DNA from: Treponema sp. | GTDB taxonomy: Bacteria > Spirochaetota > Spirochaetia > Treponematales > Breznakiellaceae | NCBI GenBank assembly: GCA_009784935.1 | Contig: WQXI01000013.1 | Coordinates: 1 to 54,557 of the forward strand | Reading direction: 5' to 3' | Length of the DNA stretch: 54,557 nucleotides | Shown here: positions 39,979 to 49,560 of the stretch, piece by piece | Numbering within the stretch: position 1 is the stretch's first letter | Layout of the letters: each line of letters opens with the position of its first letter | Translations under genes and position numbers: made by a program | The notes under the pieces: generated by a model | The model's input: only the letters and a program-made list of their open reading frames with translations | Databases searched by the model: none | What the model was told of the DNA's origin: nothing

Positions 39979-41179
39979 CCTGTCCGTAATGCAGTTCTTT
40001 TGGAAATATTTTAATTCTTAACTTTTTTTCCATTGCGGCAAGAAGGCGCATTTGCGTTTCATCGCCGATTGTTACCATAACGCCGCGTCTGCCTGCCCGC
40101 GCAGTGCGGCCGCACCGGTGAATATACACTTCGCTGTCCTGCGGCACATCAAGAGAGATTACATGCGTTACGCCTGTTATATCAAGGCCGCGGGCAGCAA
40201 GGTCTGTGGAGACGAGTACATTTTTTTCTCCGCTGCGAAAATCGTCAAGCGCCGCTTTACGGTCATTTGCAGACAGCGCTCTTTTGCCGGCTTTGCCAAA
40301 AAGACCCACAGCATTTATATGGTGATACTGAAGGCGCGAAAGAACAAAAGCGGCTTCGTCGCCTCTGCTTGTAAAAATAAGAACTTTTACAGCGACCTTC
40401 TTTTTTTTTGGAGTGTTTTGTACTGCGGATAAAAACGAGCGCAGTGTCTGGTCTTTTTTTCGTTTTTCGCTGAATATTGCCCAGTGTTCTATTTTATCTC
40501 GGAGTATTTCGTTGTCTTCGGATTCTATAAATGATAACTTGGAAAGAGCGGCGTTGTTTAAGTTTAACGCAGATAAAAGCTTATCTTTGTTTTTTATATT
40601 TATTGTCGCAGAACACGCGCCGATAACAAAATCTTTATTGTTTTTTGAATAGCGCATTATGAGGTTTAAAAGTTCTGTTGTGTCGTCTATCATTTCGTCA
40701 CTGACAAGCCTGTCTGCTTCGTCTAATACAAGGGACTTTAAATTGTTTAATCTTATTATTTTTTTTCTTGCAAGGATTAACAGCCTGTTGGGACTGCCTA
40801 TAATAATGTCCGGCTTTGTATTTTTTAGATTTTCTATCTGGCGTTCGATATTAACGCTGCCGATTAATAATACAGATTTTAATTCTGTGCCTTCTAATAA
40901 ATATTCAAGCTCGCTGTTAATCTGCGTGCATAATTCCAAAGTTGGCGCTAAAACTAAAAGCTTGATTCCTTGAGAGTCTTCTTGGATTAAGCTTAACAAC
41001 GGTAAAAGATACGCAAATGTTTTTCCCGTTCCTGTAGCAGAAGTAAAAAAAACACTGTCTCCGTTTAATAAAAGAGGAATGATCTTGTTTTGAATATCCG
41101 TCGGGTCTTTTATTAGGCGTTCTTCCAGCCGTTTTACAAAACAGGGTGTTATGCCCAATTGCTCAAAGTTATTTGACAT
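39959..41179 (-). CDS. DEAD-box RNA helicase
   Basis: A 406-residue ATP-dependent RNA helicase. The Q motif (FEQLGITP...DPTDIQNKIIP), motif I SATGTGKTFAY, motif II LDEADRL, motif III CSATI, and motifs V and VI (STDLAARGLDI, HRCGRTARAGRRG) are all seen. The C-terminus stops soon after motif VI, so the extra RNA-binding tail of DbpA or CsdA is missing. It may act in ribosome assembly or mRNA turnover. It lies nine bases downstream of the glycosyltransferase gene and may be cotranscribed. Confidence 0.92.
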   Translation of the reverse strand: MSNNFEQLGITPCFVKRLEERLIKDPTDIQNKIIPLLLNGDSVFFTSATGTGKTFAYLLPLLSLIQEDSQGIKLLVLAPTLELCTQINSELEYLLEGTELKSVLLIGSVNIERQIENLKNTKPDIIIGSPNRLLILARKKIIRLNNLKSLVLDEADRLVSDEMIDDTTELLNLIMRYSKNNKDFVIGACSATINIKNKDKLLSALNLNNAALSKLSFIESEDNEILRDKIEHWAIFSEKRKKDQTLRSFLSAVQNTPKKKKVAVKVLIFTSRGDEAAFVLSRLQYHHINAVGLFGKAGKRALSANDRKAALDDFRSGEKNVLVSTDLAARGLDITGVTHVISLDVPQDSEVYIHRCGRTARAGRRGVMVTIGDETQMRLLAAMEKKLRIKIFPKELHYGQVTAPLL

Positions 41180-41187
41180 TAAATATT

Positions 41188-42345
41188 TTACCGTTTTCGG
41201 TGTTCTTCGTAAACTTTAAGCATATTATTAATAAAATTTTCTACAGAGTATTTTCTGGAGATTTCTTCGGAACGCTGTCCCATTTTATTTTTTTCGTCTT
41301 TATTGCTTAGAATTTCCAGAGCTTTTTCCCAAAGTTTTTTATCGTCTTCCAGCGCCCAGCCGTTATCTCCGTCAACGACCATTCCGGCAATACTTATATC
41401 TGCCGCCGCTACAATAGGAAGACCGGATGCCATTGCTTCTATAAATGTAATAGGATGAACTTCGCTGTGTGATGCGCTCATAAAAAGATCAGCCGCTGTA
41501 TAAACAAGGCGTATTTCGTCAGGCCACCGCAGATAACCCGTAAAAATAACAGAATCTCCAAGGCCAAGTCCGTAACAATGCTCCTGCAGGGATTTTTTGT
41601 CAGGTCCGTCTCCTACAAGCATTAATTTTACTGTACTGCGTCTGGATTGGATTTCTTTAAAATTTTCCAATAGGGTTCCTATATTTTTTTCGCCGCCGAA
41701 TCTTCCGACAAAAACAATTAATTCATCGCTGTCGCTAATGCCGAACCTTTTGCGTAATTCCTGCGCGTCTTTGTTTATGCTTTCTGAATGTTCGTAAAAT
41801 ATAGAAAGGTCTATCCCGTTTGGAACAACCTGAACCGGAAGTCCGATTTTTATTTCTTCTAAAAAATTCTTTATTTTTATCGAAGGAGCTACAATGCACT
41901 TTTGACTGCGCAAAATCCTGCGCAGGTAAGAGCCTAGATTTTTTCTTAAATAAAAATTCATCGGGAACGGAGCGTACTTTAAATAATCTTTATAAAAAGT
42001 ATGCAAAGTATGAACAGAAGGAATTTTTAGTTTTCTGCTTACAATCCGCGAAGCAAGATACAAACTAAACTCTGTATGAGCATGGATAATATCGATATTA
42101 AGGGAGCGCATTTTTTTTATCATTTGTTCTGCGATAAAAACGCCCACGCGGTGCTGAGGTTCGTTAGGAAACTGAAAAGAGCTTGTTCTTATTACATTTT
42201 CTTCGTCAACTGCATTTGGATGCTGAACAGTAAAAACATAGACAGTATGCCCCCGTTTTTCCAGTTCTGTTTTGAGCGCTCTAACCACCGTAACTACCCC
42301 GTTTATCTGGGGAGTATAACAATCGCTAAAAATTGCAATATTCAT
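41188..42345 (-). CDS. GT4 glycosyltransferase, diacylglycerol glucosyltransferase-like
   Basis: A 385-residue retaining glycosyltransferase. The N-terminal [21 protein letters not shown] is typical of 1,2-diacylglycerol glucosyltransferases, with HAHTEFSL and [10 protein letters not shown] in the acceptor domain. The C-terminal nucleotide-sugar domain shows [10 protein letters not shown], and the EX7E motif lies in [17 protein letters not shown]. It probably makes membrane glycolipid, which spirochaetes use heavily, but another lipid or sugar acceptor is possible. It is upstream of the helicase gene, both read on the minus strand. Confidence 0.85.
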   Translation of the reverse strand: MNIAIFSDCYTPQINGVVTVVRALKTELEKRGHTVYVFTVQHPNAVDEENVIRTSSFQFPNEPQHRVGVFIAEQMIKKMRSLNIDIIHAHTEFSLYLASRIVSRKLKIPSVHTLHTFYKDYLKYAPFPMNFYLRKNLGSYLRRILRSQKCIVAPSIKIKNFLEEIKIGLPVQVVPNGIDLSIFYEHSESINKDAQELRKRFGISDSDELIVFVGRFGGEKNIGTLLENFKEIQSRRSTVKLMLVGDGPDKKSLQEHCYGLGLGDSVIFTGYLRWPDEIRLVYTAADLFMSASHSEVHPITFIEAMASGLPIVAAADISIAGMVVDGDNGWALEDDKKLWEKALEILSNKDEKNKMGQRSEEISRKYSVENFINNMLKVYEEHRKR

Positions 42346-42384
42346 ATTATGTAATTTTACTCTATATGTCTTGTATGGGCAAGG

Positions 42385-43656
42385 TTATTCTTGGTCTATT
42401 TTAGCAATCAAAAGCTTGTTTATCCGGTTTCCGTCTTTATCTGTAACTTTAAATCTATAACCCTGATAATCAAAACTGTCGCCGACCCGGGGCAGTTCGC
42501 CTGCAAGATGGAGTATAAAACCTGCAAGCGTATGAAAATCGCCGTTTTCTCCAAGGCTGCCAAGGGACAGAGCCTGAGCGGCGTCGTCAATGTTTAAAGT
42601 GCCGTCGGCAAGATAGGTGCCGTCTCCCTGCCGAAGCAGAGGTTCTTCGTTTGCTTCTGGCGCAGAAAGTTCTCCTACAATTTCTTCTACTAACGCTGTG
42701 ATAGAAATAATGCCTGCAAGCCCTCCGTATTCATCCATAACAAAAAGCCAGTCGGACTGTCCGTTTTTAAATGATTCAAAAGCTTTTATCGCAGGCATTG
42801 TTTCGGGAACAAACAGCGCTTTTTTCATTATAACGCGCAGCCCCTGAGGGACTGACTGCGAGTAATCGAGAATAATATCTTCGAAAAAAACCATCCCTGC
42901 GATTTCGTCAGGGCTTGCGTTTCCTACAGGAAAACATTTTTGTTCCCTGTGTTTTATTACCTGTTCGCGTATTTCTTCGTATGGAGCGTTAATATCCAGC
43001 CATTGAATTTCTGAGCGGTGCGTCATAAACGCGCCAACAGGACGGTCGCCGAGATAGAAAACGCCTTCTACCATGTCGCGTTCTTTGCTTTCTACAACGC
43101 CGGATTTTTCGCCTTCTATTAATGTGTTGCGGAGTTCATCCTGAAGTTCTTCTTCTGTAATGCTGTTATCGGTGATTTCCGGTTTTATTGCTTTGTCAAA
43201 AAAAGACGCAAACTTTATTGCAGGCAGTGTAAAAGGTATCATCGGTATTGAGAGAATCTTCATAACCGGCAAAAGAAAAGCGGCTATTTTTTCCGGCTTT
43301 GTGCGCGCGGCAAGGCGCGGCAGAGCGTCTCCGAATAATGTAATGATCACTCCCAGAATAATTAAAACAACCGAAATTATTATATTAGAAATAAATGAAT
43401 TAAAAAAAGAAGCGAATAATAAAAATACAACAAGAAAAACCGAAAAAACCTTAAATATATTTTTCCATAAACGGCATGCAAATAAAATACTGTTAGGGTT
43501 TTCTGTTACTTTAAGAACAGCTTTGTAATGTTTGCCTTGTTCTTTTTCTAAGCGTGATTTTCTGCATAAGCCAAGCGCGGATTCAAAAAGCGAAAAAACT
43601 CCGCAGAATAAAATTAAAGTAAACGTGAAAATTATAATAAATGATAAAAAGTCCAT
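42385..43656 (-). CDS. CorC/HlyC-like membrane protein with CBS domains
   Basis: A 423-residue protein: DUF21/CNNM transmembrane domain (about 1-165, with three to four helices), a CBS pair (about 190-310, including DRPVGAFMTHRSEIQWLD and the late LFVMDEYGGLAGIISITALVEEIVGE), and a C-terminal CorC_HlyC domain (about 325-420). Members are linked to magnesium or cobalt efflux. ATG at 43656 begins one base after the stop of the HD-GYP gene, so translation is probably coupled. A TTG four codons upstream would overlap the GGAG site and is less likely. Confidence 0.87.
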   Translation of the reverse strand: MDFLSFIIIFTFTLILFCGVFSLFESALGLCRKSRLEKEQGKHYKAVLKVTENPNSILFACRLWKNIFKVFSVFLVVFLLFASFFNSFISNIIISVVLIILGVIITLFGDALPRLAARTKPEKIAAFLLPVMKILSIPMIPFTLPAIKFASFFDKAIKPEITDNSITEEELQDELRNTLIEGEKSGVVESKERDMVEGVFYLGDRPVGAFMTHRSEIQWLDINAPYEEIREQVIKHREQKCFPVGNASPDEIAGMVFFEDIILDYSQSVPQGLRVIMKKALFVPETMPAIKAFESFKNGQSDWLFVMDEYGGLAGIISITALVEEIVGELSAPEANEEPLLRQGDGTYLADGTLNIDDAAQALSLGSLGENGDFHTLAGFILHLAGELPRVGDSFDYQGYRFKVTDKDGNRINKLLIAKIDQE

Positions 43657-43657
43657 G

Positions 43658-44803
43658 TTAAGTGTCAATCTCCGTACGGTTTAAAGGCCGTACAATAGAA
43701 AGAACATTAGGCGCAGTCTGAACCATTTTAATTTTTCCGTCAGCTGTAAACTCGCCGAATATCTGCACGATAGGGAAGCGCGGGTTTTCGGGGTTAACGT
43801 CAACAACCTGGCCTTTTTTGTCGTTGGATAAAAGAACATAAAGACCAATAGGATATATAGAAAGCGAAAGAACCAGCGCTTTAACGACAGTGTCATCGTA
43901 TTGCTTTCCTTCGTTTTTTAAAAGTTCCAGCATGCCTGTGTAGCCGTCTTTTGCTTCCTTGTGAGGTCTCTTTGAACTGAGCGCTTCGTAAGAACAGGCA
44001 ACGGCTATTATCTTGGAATAAAGGCTGATTTTATCTCCCATTAGTCTTCTTGGATATCCGGTGCCGTTTTCGCGTTCGTGGTGTTCCAAAGCTCCAAGGC
44101 AGACAGGGAGAGGAGCATTAAAGTTTTTTAACATACTGTAACCAAGAACCGGATGGGTCATAATCGCTTTTTGTTCCTGCGCATTAAGCGGTCTTTGGCT
44201 GAGATAAACCTGCGAAGGCAGTTTGAGCATGCCGACTTCGTGGAGGAGAGCAGCGACACCGAGTTCGATTAATCTGTAAGGAGGAAGCTTTAAATAAGAG
44301 CCGATTATAATAGAAAGAATTGCCGAACGCAGTGAATGGGTAGCAAGATAGTTTTTTCCTTCGGCTGGTTCTACTTTCTTTAATATCCTCATAAGAAAAC
44401 GGCGGTCTTCTTTTACATATTCTACAATATCTTTTATTTTTTCTGTTACAGCTTTAATTTCAAGCTCATTGGAAACAGCGGCTTTAACAAACATATTTTC
44501 TACATAGAATAGGAAGGTATTATAAAATTCTTCGGCTTTATCCAGCTTATCGCCGTCTGTCTGCTGACCGGGACCAACAGCGCCGTCAGAAGCCACATAA
44601 GCGGCGGCTTCACTGGTTGCGGCATATTCACTGCTTGTTTCGCCTTCTGAACATACCGATTTAAATCTCCATTTTTCGAGGGAGCTGAGAAGTTCATCTG
44701 TAAAGGGCATTTCCGGAGCTGTTAGGACAAACGCCTGATCAAGATAGGTGTTTTTGGTGAAAAAGCTGTTAGGTTTTATTTCCGTTAACAAATAGTTTTT
44801 CAT
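43658..44803 (-). CDS. HD-GYP domain protein with altered HD motif
   Basis: A 381-residue protein of the c-di-GMP phosphodiesterase class. An N-terminal helical region (to about 130) precedes the HD-GYP domain (about 145-320). The first His lies in THSLRSAIL, but the HD motif reads LLHEVGM where active enzymes have LLHDIGK, so the metal-ligand Asp is Glu. The later motif EHHERENGTGYPRRL is kept. It may be weakly active, use another metal, or act as a sensor. GGGGAT lies before the ATG. The gene is followed immediately by the CorC-like gene and is divergent, by 36 bases, from the SDRR protein gene. Confidence 0.87.
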   Translation of the reverse strand: MKNYLLTEIKPNSFFTKNTYLDQAFVLTAPEMPFTDELLSSLEKWRFKSVCSEGETSSEYAATSEAAAYVASDGAVGPGQQTDGDKLDKAEEFYNTFLFYVENMFVKAAVSNELEIKAVTEKIKDIVEYVKEDRRFLMRILKKVEPAEGKNYLATHSLRSAILSIIIGSYLKLPPYRLIELGVAALLHEVGMLKLPSQVYLSQRPLNAQEQKAIMTHPVLGYSMLKNFNAPLPVCLGALEHHERENGTGYPRRLMGDKISLYSKIIAVACSYEALSSKRPHKEAKDGYTGMLELLKNEGKQYDDTVVKALVLSLSIYPIGLYVLLSNDKKGQVVDVNPENPRFPIVQIFGEFTADGKIKMVQTAPNVLSIVRPLNRTEIDT

Positions 44804-44839
44804 TTTATCCCCACGTTGACGTAAAAGGAGCTTTCTTCT

Positions 44840-45838
44840 ATGATTCCCTGTAGAGCCATATTAGGAGAGTTCCGTTTGAAATTTAAATATCTGATCATCG
44901 CTTTCAGCATTATAATCCTTATAGTAATATTAGTCATCGCCTTGCTGCCGCTTGTGCTCTCTCGTTCGGCAGACAGCAGCGAATTTGCGGTAAATTTCCA
45001 GTTTCTTTCATTACCGCTTTTAATCTTCATGGTTCTGCTCCTCGTCTGCATGAGCATATTTTTCTTCCTTAATTATCGGCTTCTTTCGCTCTTAGAAAGA
45101 GAAGATTGGCCTGCATTAGCGTATTATTTAGAACAAAAAGTCTTTGTAAAAAACAGGTATAATTCTCGCAATGTCAGGCTTTTGGCGAGCTCATATCTTG
45201 TTATTTCTGACTATCTTTCGGTCTTAAAGCTGGAAAGCAAGGCAAACCTTAAAAAACCGTCGGTGATTAATAAAAGCGTTCTTATATTCGGGTCAGCGCG
45301 GATTTTAAGCGGTAATTACGGCGAAGCGGCGGCTTTCTTTAAGGCTCAGCTTTCTAAATGCAAGAGTAAAGACAAAGAATGGGTGCGGTGGTTTCATGGT
45401 TTTTCCTATCTTTTAGCAGGAGCATTTAATGCGGTAGAGTCGGAATTTTCGTCTCTTGCAGGTTCGTCAAAAGATGCGTTTATTACCGGGCTTTCGGCAT
45501 ATTTTCTGTATAGCTCTATATTGAAGTATTCGATGAACCCCGAACAATGCAAAAATACTGCAGAAAACGGCAAACAGAGGGTAAAAAAAGTATTCTCTAA
45601 TATAGAAGATTGGACAAGAGAAGCAGATAGAGTAGGAACCGATATGCATATTGCCATTGTCAGAAAATACATTGACGAAGCAGGCAAATGGATTTGGGAC
45701 TTACTGCCTCCTCCCCCTCCGCCCGAACCAAAGGATAGGCGTTCATCCGACAGGCGCGTATCAGACAGACGCAAAGAGGGCAGAAGCACAAGCGACAGGC
45801 GCACAAGCGACAGACGTGCAAGAAAGGTTATTTATTAA
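44840..45838 (+). CDS. Two-helix membrane protein with an SDRR-rich C-terminal tail
   Basis: A 332-residue protein with membrane helices at about 17-37 and 52-74 (short periplasmic loop between) and a helical cytoplasmic domain (about 85-290) of repeat-like form. A proline run (PPPPPP near 291-297) leads to a basic tail with five SDRR-type repeats. I do not recognise the family. AAGGAG precedes the ATG at 44840 by nine bases. An in-frame TTG at 44876, also after AGGAGAG, gives LKFKYLII and is a real alternative. The gene ends one base before the aminotransferase ATG. Confidence 0.7.
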   Translation: MIPCRAILGEFRLKFKYLIIAFSIIILIVILVIALLPLVLSRSADSSEFAVNFQFLSLPLLIFMVLLLVCMSIFFFLNYRLLSLLEREDWPALAYYLEQKVFVKNRYNSRNVRLLASSYLVISDYLSVLKLESKANLKKPSVINKSVLIFGSARILSGNYGEAAAFFKAQLSKCKSKDKEWVRWFHGFSYLLAGAFNAVESEFSSLAGSSKDAFITGLSAYFLYSSILKYSMNPEQCKNTAENGKQRVKKVFSNIEDWTREADRVGTDMHIAIVRKYIDEAGKWIWDLLPPPPPPEPKDRRSSDRRVSDRRKEGRSTSDRRTSDRRARKVIY

Positions 45839-45839
45839 A

Positions 45840-47057
45840 ATGAAAAATATAGAAAAATCTTCGAAACTTAACAATGTTTGTTATGACATCAGAGGACCTG
45901 TTCTTAAAGAAGCAAAACGGCTCGAAGAAGAGGGTTTTAATGTAATCAAACTTAATATTGGAAGCCCTGCAGCTTTTGGTTTAAATGCTCCTGACGAGAT
46001 TATCCGTGACATGGTAATTAATCTTCCCAACGCTCAAGCTTACGGAGATTCGCGCGGACTTTTTTCGGCGCGGAAAGCAATTATGCAGGATTTTCAATCT
46101 AAGGGCGTAATGGACGTAGATATCGATGATGTTTTTATCGGTAACGGCGTAAGCGAACTTATATCTATGTCGTTGCAGGCTTTATTGGATACTGGAGACG
46201 AAGTGCTAATCCCAATGCCGGATTATCCTCTTTGGACAGCTGTTGTTACTCTTTGCGGCGGTAAAGCGGTTCATTATATTTGTGACGAAGGTTCGGGCTG
46301 GAACCCCGACATTAAAGATATTCGTTCTAAGGTTACATCAAAAACAAAAGCGATTGTTGTAATCAATCCAAATAACCCGACTGGCGCTGTTTATGACAGA
46401 GCTATATTAGAAGAGATCGCAAAAGTCGCGAGAGAAAACGAATTGATTGTATATGCTGACGAAATTTACAGCCGGATAATTTATGATGACGCTGTGCACA
46501 TTCCTTTTTCTTCGGTTGCGCCGGATATTTTATCTGTAAGTTTTGACGGCTTAAGCAAAACATGGCGCGCTGCAGGTTTCCGCGCCGGATGGATGACGCT
46601 TTCCGGCAATAAAAAAATTGCAGCTGATTATATCGAAGGGCTGGATATGCTTGCAAATATGCGCTTGTGTCCGAATATGCCCTCGCAGATGGGGATTCAA
46701 ACAGCTCTCGGCGGATATCAGAGTATAAAAGATTTAATTAAACCCGGCGGGCGGCTTTATGAACAGCGCAATACTGCGGCAGAATTTATCAATCAGATTC
46801 CGGGGCTTTCCTGCGTTACGCCCAAAGGCGCGCTTTATTGTTTTCCAAAAGTAGACACAAAACGTTTTAACATTACTAATGACGAAAAATTTATGCTGGA
46901 TCTTCTGCGCGCCCAGCGCCTTCTTCTTGTTCATGGTACAGGTTTTCATTGGGATAAACCTGATCATTTTCGCATTGTGTTCTTGCCGGACAAAGCGACA
47001 TTAACAGATGCAATGAATCGCCTCGGTGATTTTATGAAAACATACAAACAGGAATAG
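45840..47057 (+). CDS. PLP-dependent aminotransferase, alanine aminotransferase-like
   Basis: A 405-residue class I aminotransferase. Near the N-terminus are YDIRGPVLKEAKRLEEEG and IKLNIGSPAAFGL as in AlaA-type pyruvate-glutamate enzymes. The PLP region shows NPNNPTGAVYD and YADEIYSRI, with the Schiff-base Lys in SFDGLSKTWRAAGFRAGW. The ATG at 45840 follows the previous stop by one base, and the longer open frame lies inside that gene. AAAGG is 11 bases upstream. Alanine synthesis from pyruvate is likely, but related substrates cannot be excluded. Confidence 0.88.
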   Translation: MKNIEKSSKLNNVCYDIRGPVLKEAKRLEEEGFNVIKLNIGSPAAFGLNAPDEIIRDMVINLPNAQAYGDSRGLFSARKAIMQDFQSKGVMDVDIDDVFIGNGVSELISMSLQALLDTGDEVLIPMPDYPLWTAVVTLCGGKAVHYICDEGSGWNPDIKDIRSKVTSKTKAIVVINPNNPTGAVYDRAILEEIAKVARENELIVYADEIYSRIIYDDAVHIPFSSVAPDILSVSFDGLSKTWRAAGFRAGWMTLSGNKKIAADYIEGLDMLANMRLCPNMPSQMGIQTALGGYQSIKDLIKPGGRLYEQRNTAAEFINQIPGLSCVTPKGALYCFPKVDTKRFNITNDEKFMLDLLRAQRLLLVHGTGFHWDKPDHFRIVFLPDKATLTDAMNRLGDFMKTYKQE

Positions 47058-47058
47058 T

Positions 47059-48051
47059 ATGAATCGTTTTTTACTTGCGGCACTTCTGTTTACAATCTCT
47101 TTTGCGGCAATTGCGCAAAACACCCCGGCGCAGACAGCTCAGCAATATATTGACATCGGGAACAGGTTTAAAGATAGCGGTGAATACGAAAGAGCTATAG
47201 AAGCATTCTCAGAAGCGATTAGGCTGGATCCCGATAACTGGGAAGTATATGACAAACGAGCATATGCAAAAATGAGAATTTTTTTTACTGATATTATCGA
47301 GATACAACTTGAGTATACATTAGAACAAAGTGAGTTATTAGACAGCGCAATTGCAGATCACACCCATGCAATCAGGCTGAACCCAAATGATTCACATTCA
47401 TTTGCTAATCGCGCAGTCGTATATTCATATAAGAACGAAAACGATCTTGCATTTGCCGATTACGATCGTGCACTAGAACTGGAACCTGATATGCTTCATG
47501 TATATCATAATCGCGGTAAGCAATATTTTAACCAAGGCGATTTTGAAAAAGCTATAGAGGATTTTTACAGAGCTGTTCAGATTAATCCCAATCATCCAGA
47601 GGCATATTTTTTACTTGGTTATGTTTATACAGAAATGGATGAATACAGGAATGCAATTATTGAGTTTAATCAAGTTATACAATTGGGGCATAAATCTTAT
47701 AATGTATATTACGGCCGCGGCAGAGCATATGCTTTTCTTGAAGAATACGAACAAGCAATAGCAGATTTTACTCAAGCTATTATGTTAAACGCTGCTTTTA
47801 TATATAGTTATATCAGTATGGGAACAGTTTATAGTGAAATGGGAAATTATGAAAGAGCTATAGAAGCGCTTAATCATGCAATAGGGCTCGAACCTGACAA
47901 TGAAATTGCGTATTATAACCGCGCTGTTGTTTATGACAGAATGGAAGATTCCCCCAAAGCGATTGCAGATTTGTTAAAAGTACTGGAGATAGACTCTTCT
48001 TTTACTGAAGCGCGTGAGTTTCTGGATAGACTGCTTGCTCACCTTGACTAA
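47059..48051 (+). CDS. Exported TPR-repeat protein
   Basis: A 330-residue protein with signal peptide (to about residue 20, FAAIAQ) and about seven TPR units (about 27-325). Typical units are EYERAIEAFSEAIRLDPDNWEVY and NYERAIEALNHAIGLEPDNEIAYYN in pieces. TPRs bind other proteins, so it may be a periplasmic scaffold. It starts two bases after the aminotransferase stop and is probably in one transcript with it. Partners are unknown. Confidence 0.82.
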   Translation: MNRFLLAALLFTISFAAIAQNTPAQTAQQYIDIGNRFKDSGEYERAIEAFSEAIRLDPDNWEVYDKRAYAKMRIFFTDIIEIQLEYTLEQSELLDSAIADHTHAIRLNPNDSHSFANRAVVYSYKNENDLAFADYDRALELEPDMLHVYHNRGKQYFNQGDFEKAIEDFYRAVQINPNHPEAYFLLGYVYTEMDEYRNAIIEFNQVIQLGHKSYNVYYGRGRAYAFLEEYEQAIADFTQAIMLNAAFIYSYISMGTVYSEMGNYERAIEALNHAIGLEPDNEIAYYNRAVVYDRMEDSPKAIADLLKVLEIDSSFTEAREFLDRLLAHLD

Positions 48052-49464
<1,413 letters not shown>

Positions 49465-49469
49465 GAGAA

Positions 49470-49545
49470 TTTTACCACTAACCACACGAACTTGCGCTAA
49501 GATATCTTACTGCGGGTTCGTGAGGTTCGTGGTTATAAATTTTTA
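49470..49545. repeat. Hairpin repeat between eno and lon
   Basis: AACCACACGAAC (49478-49489) pairs with GTTCGTGAGGTTCGTGGTT (49514-49534), giving a stem of about ten pairs with one side bulge, and a loop of 30 bases. ATTTTACCACTAACCACAC and the reverse GTGGTTATAAAT form the outer ends. Related in form to the CCACGGAG repeats but with GAACC units. It may act as a terminator for eno. Confidence 0.55.
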
Positions 49546-49560
49546 TATCAAGTATTGTCG

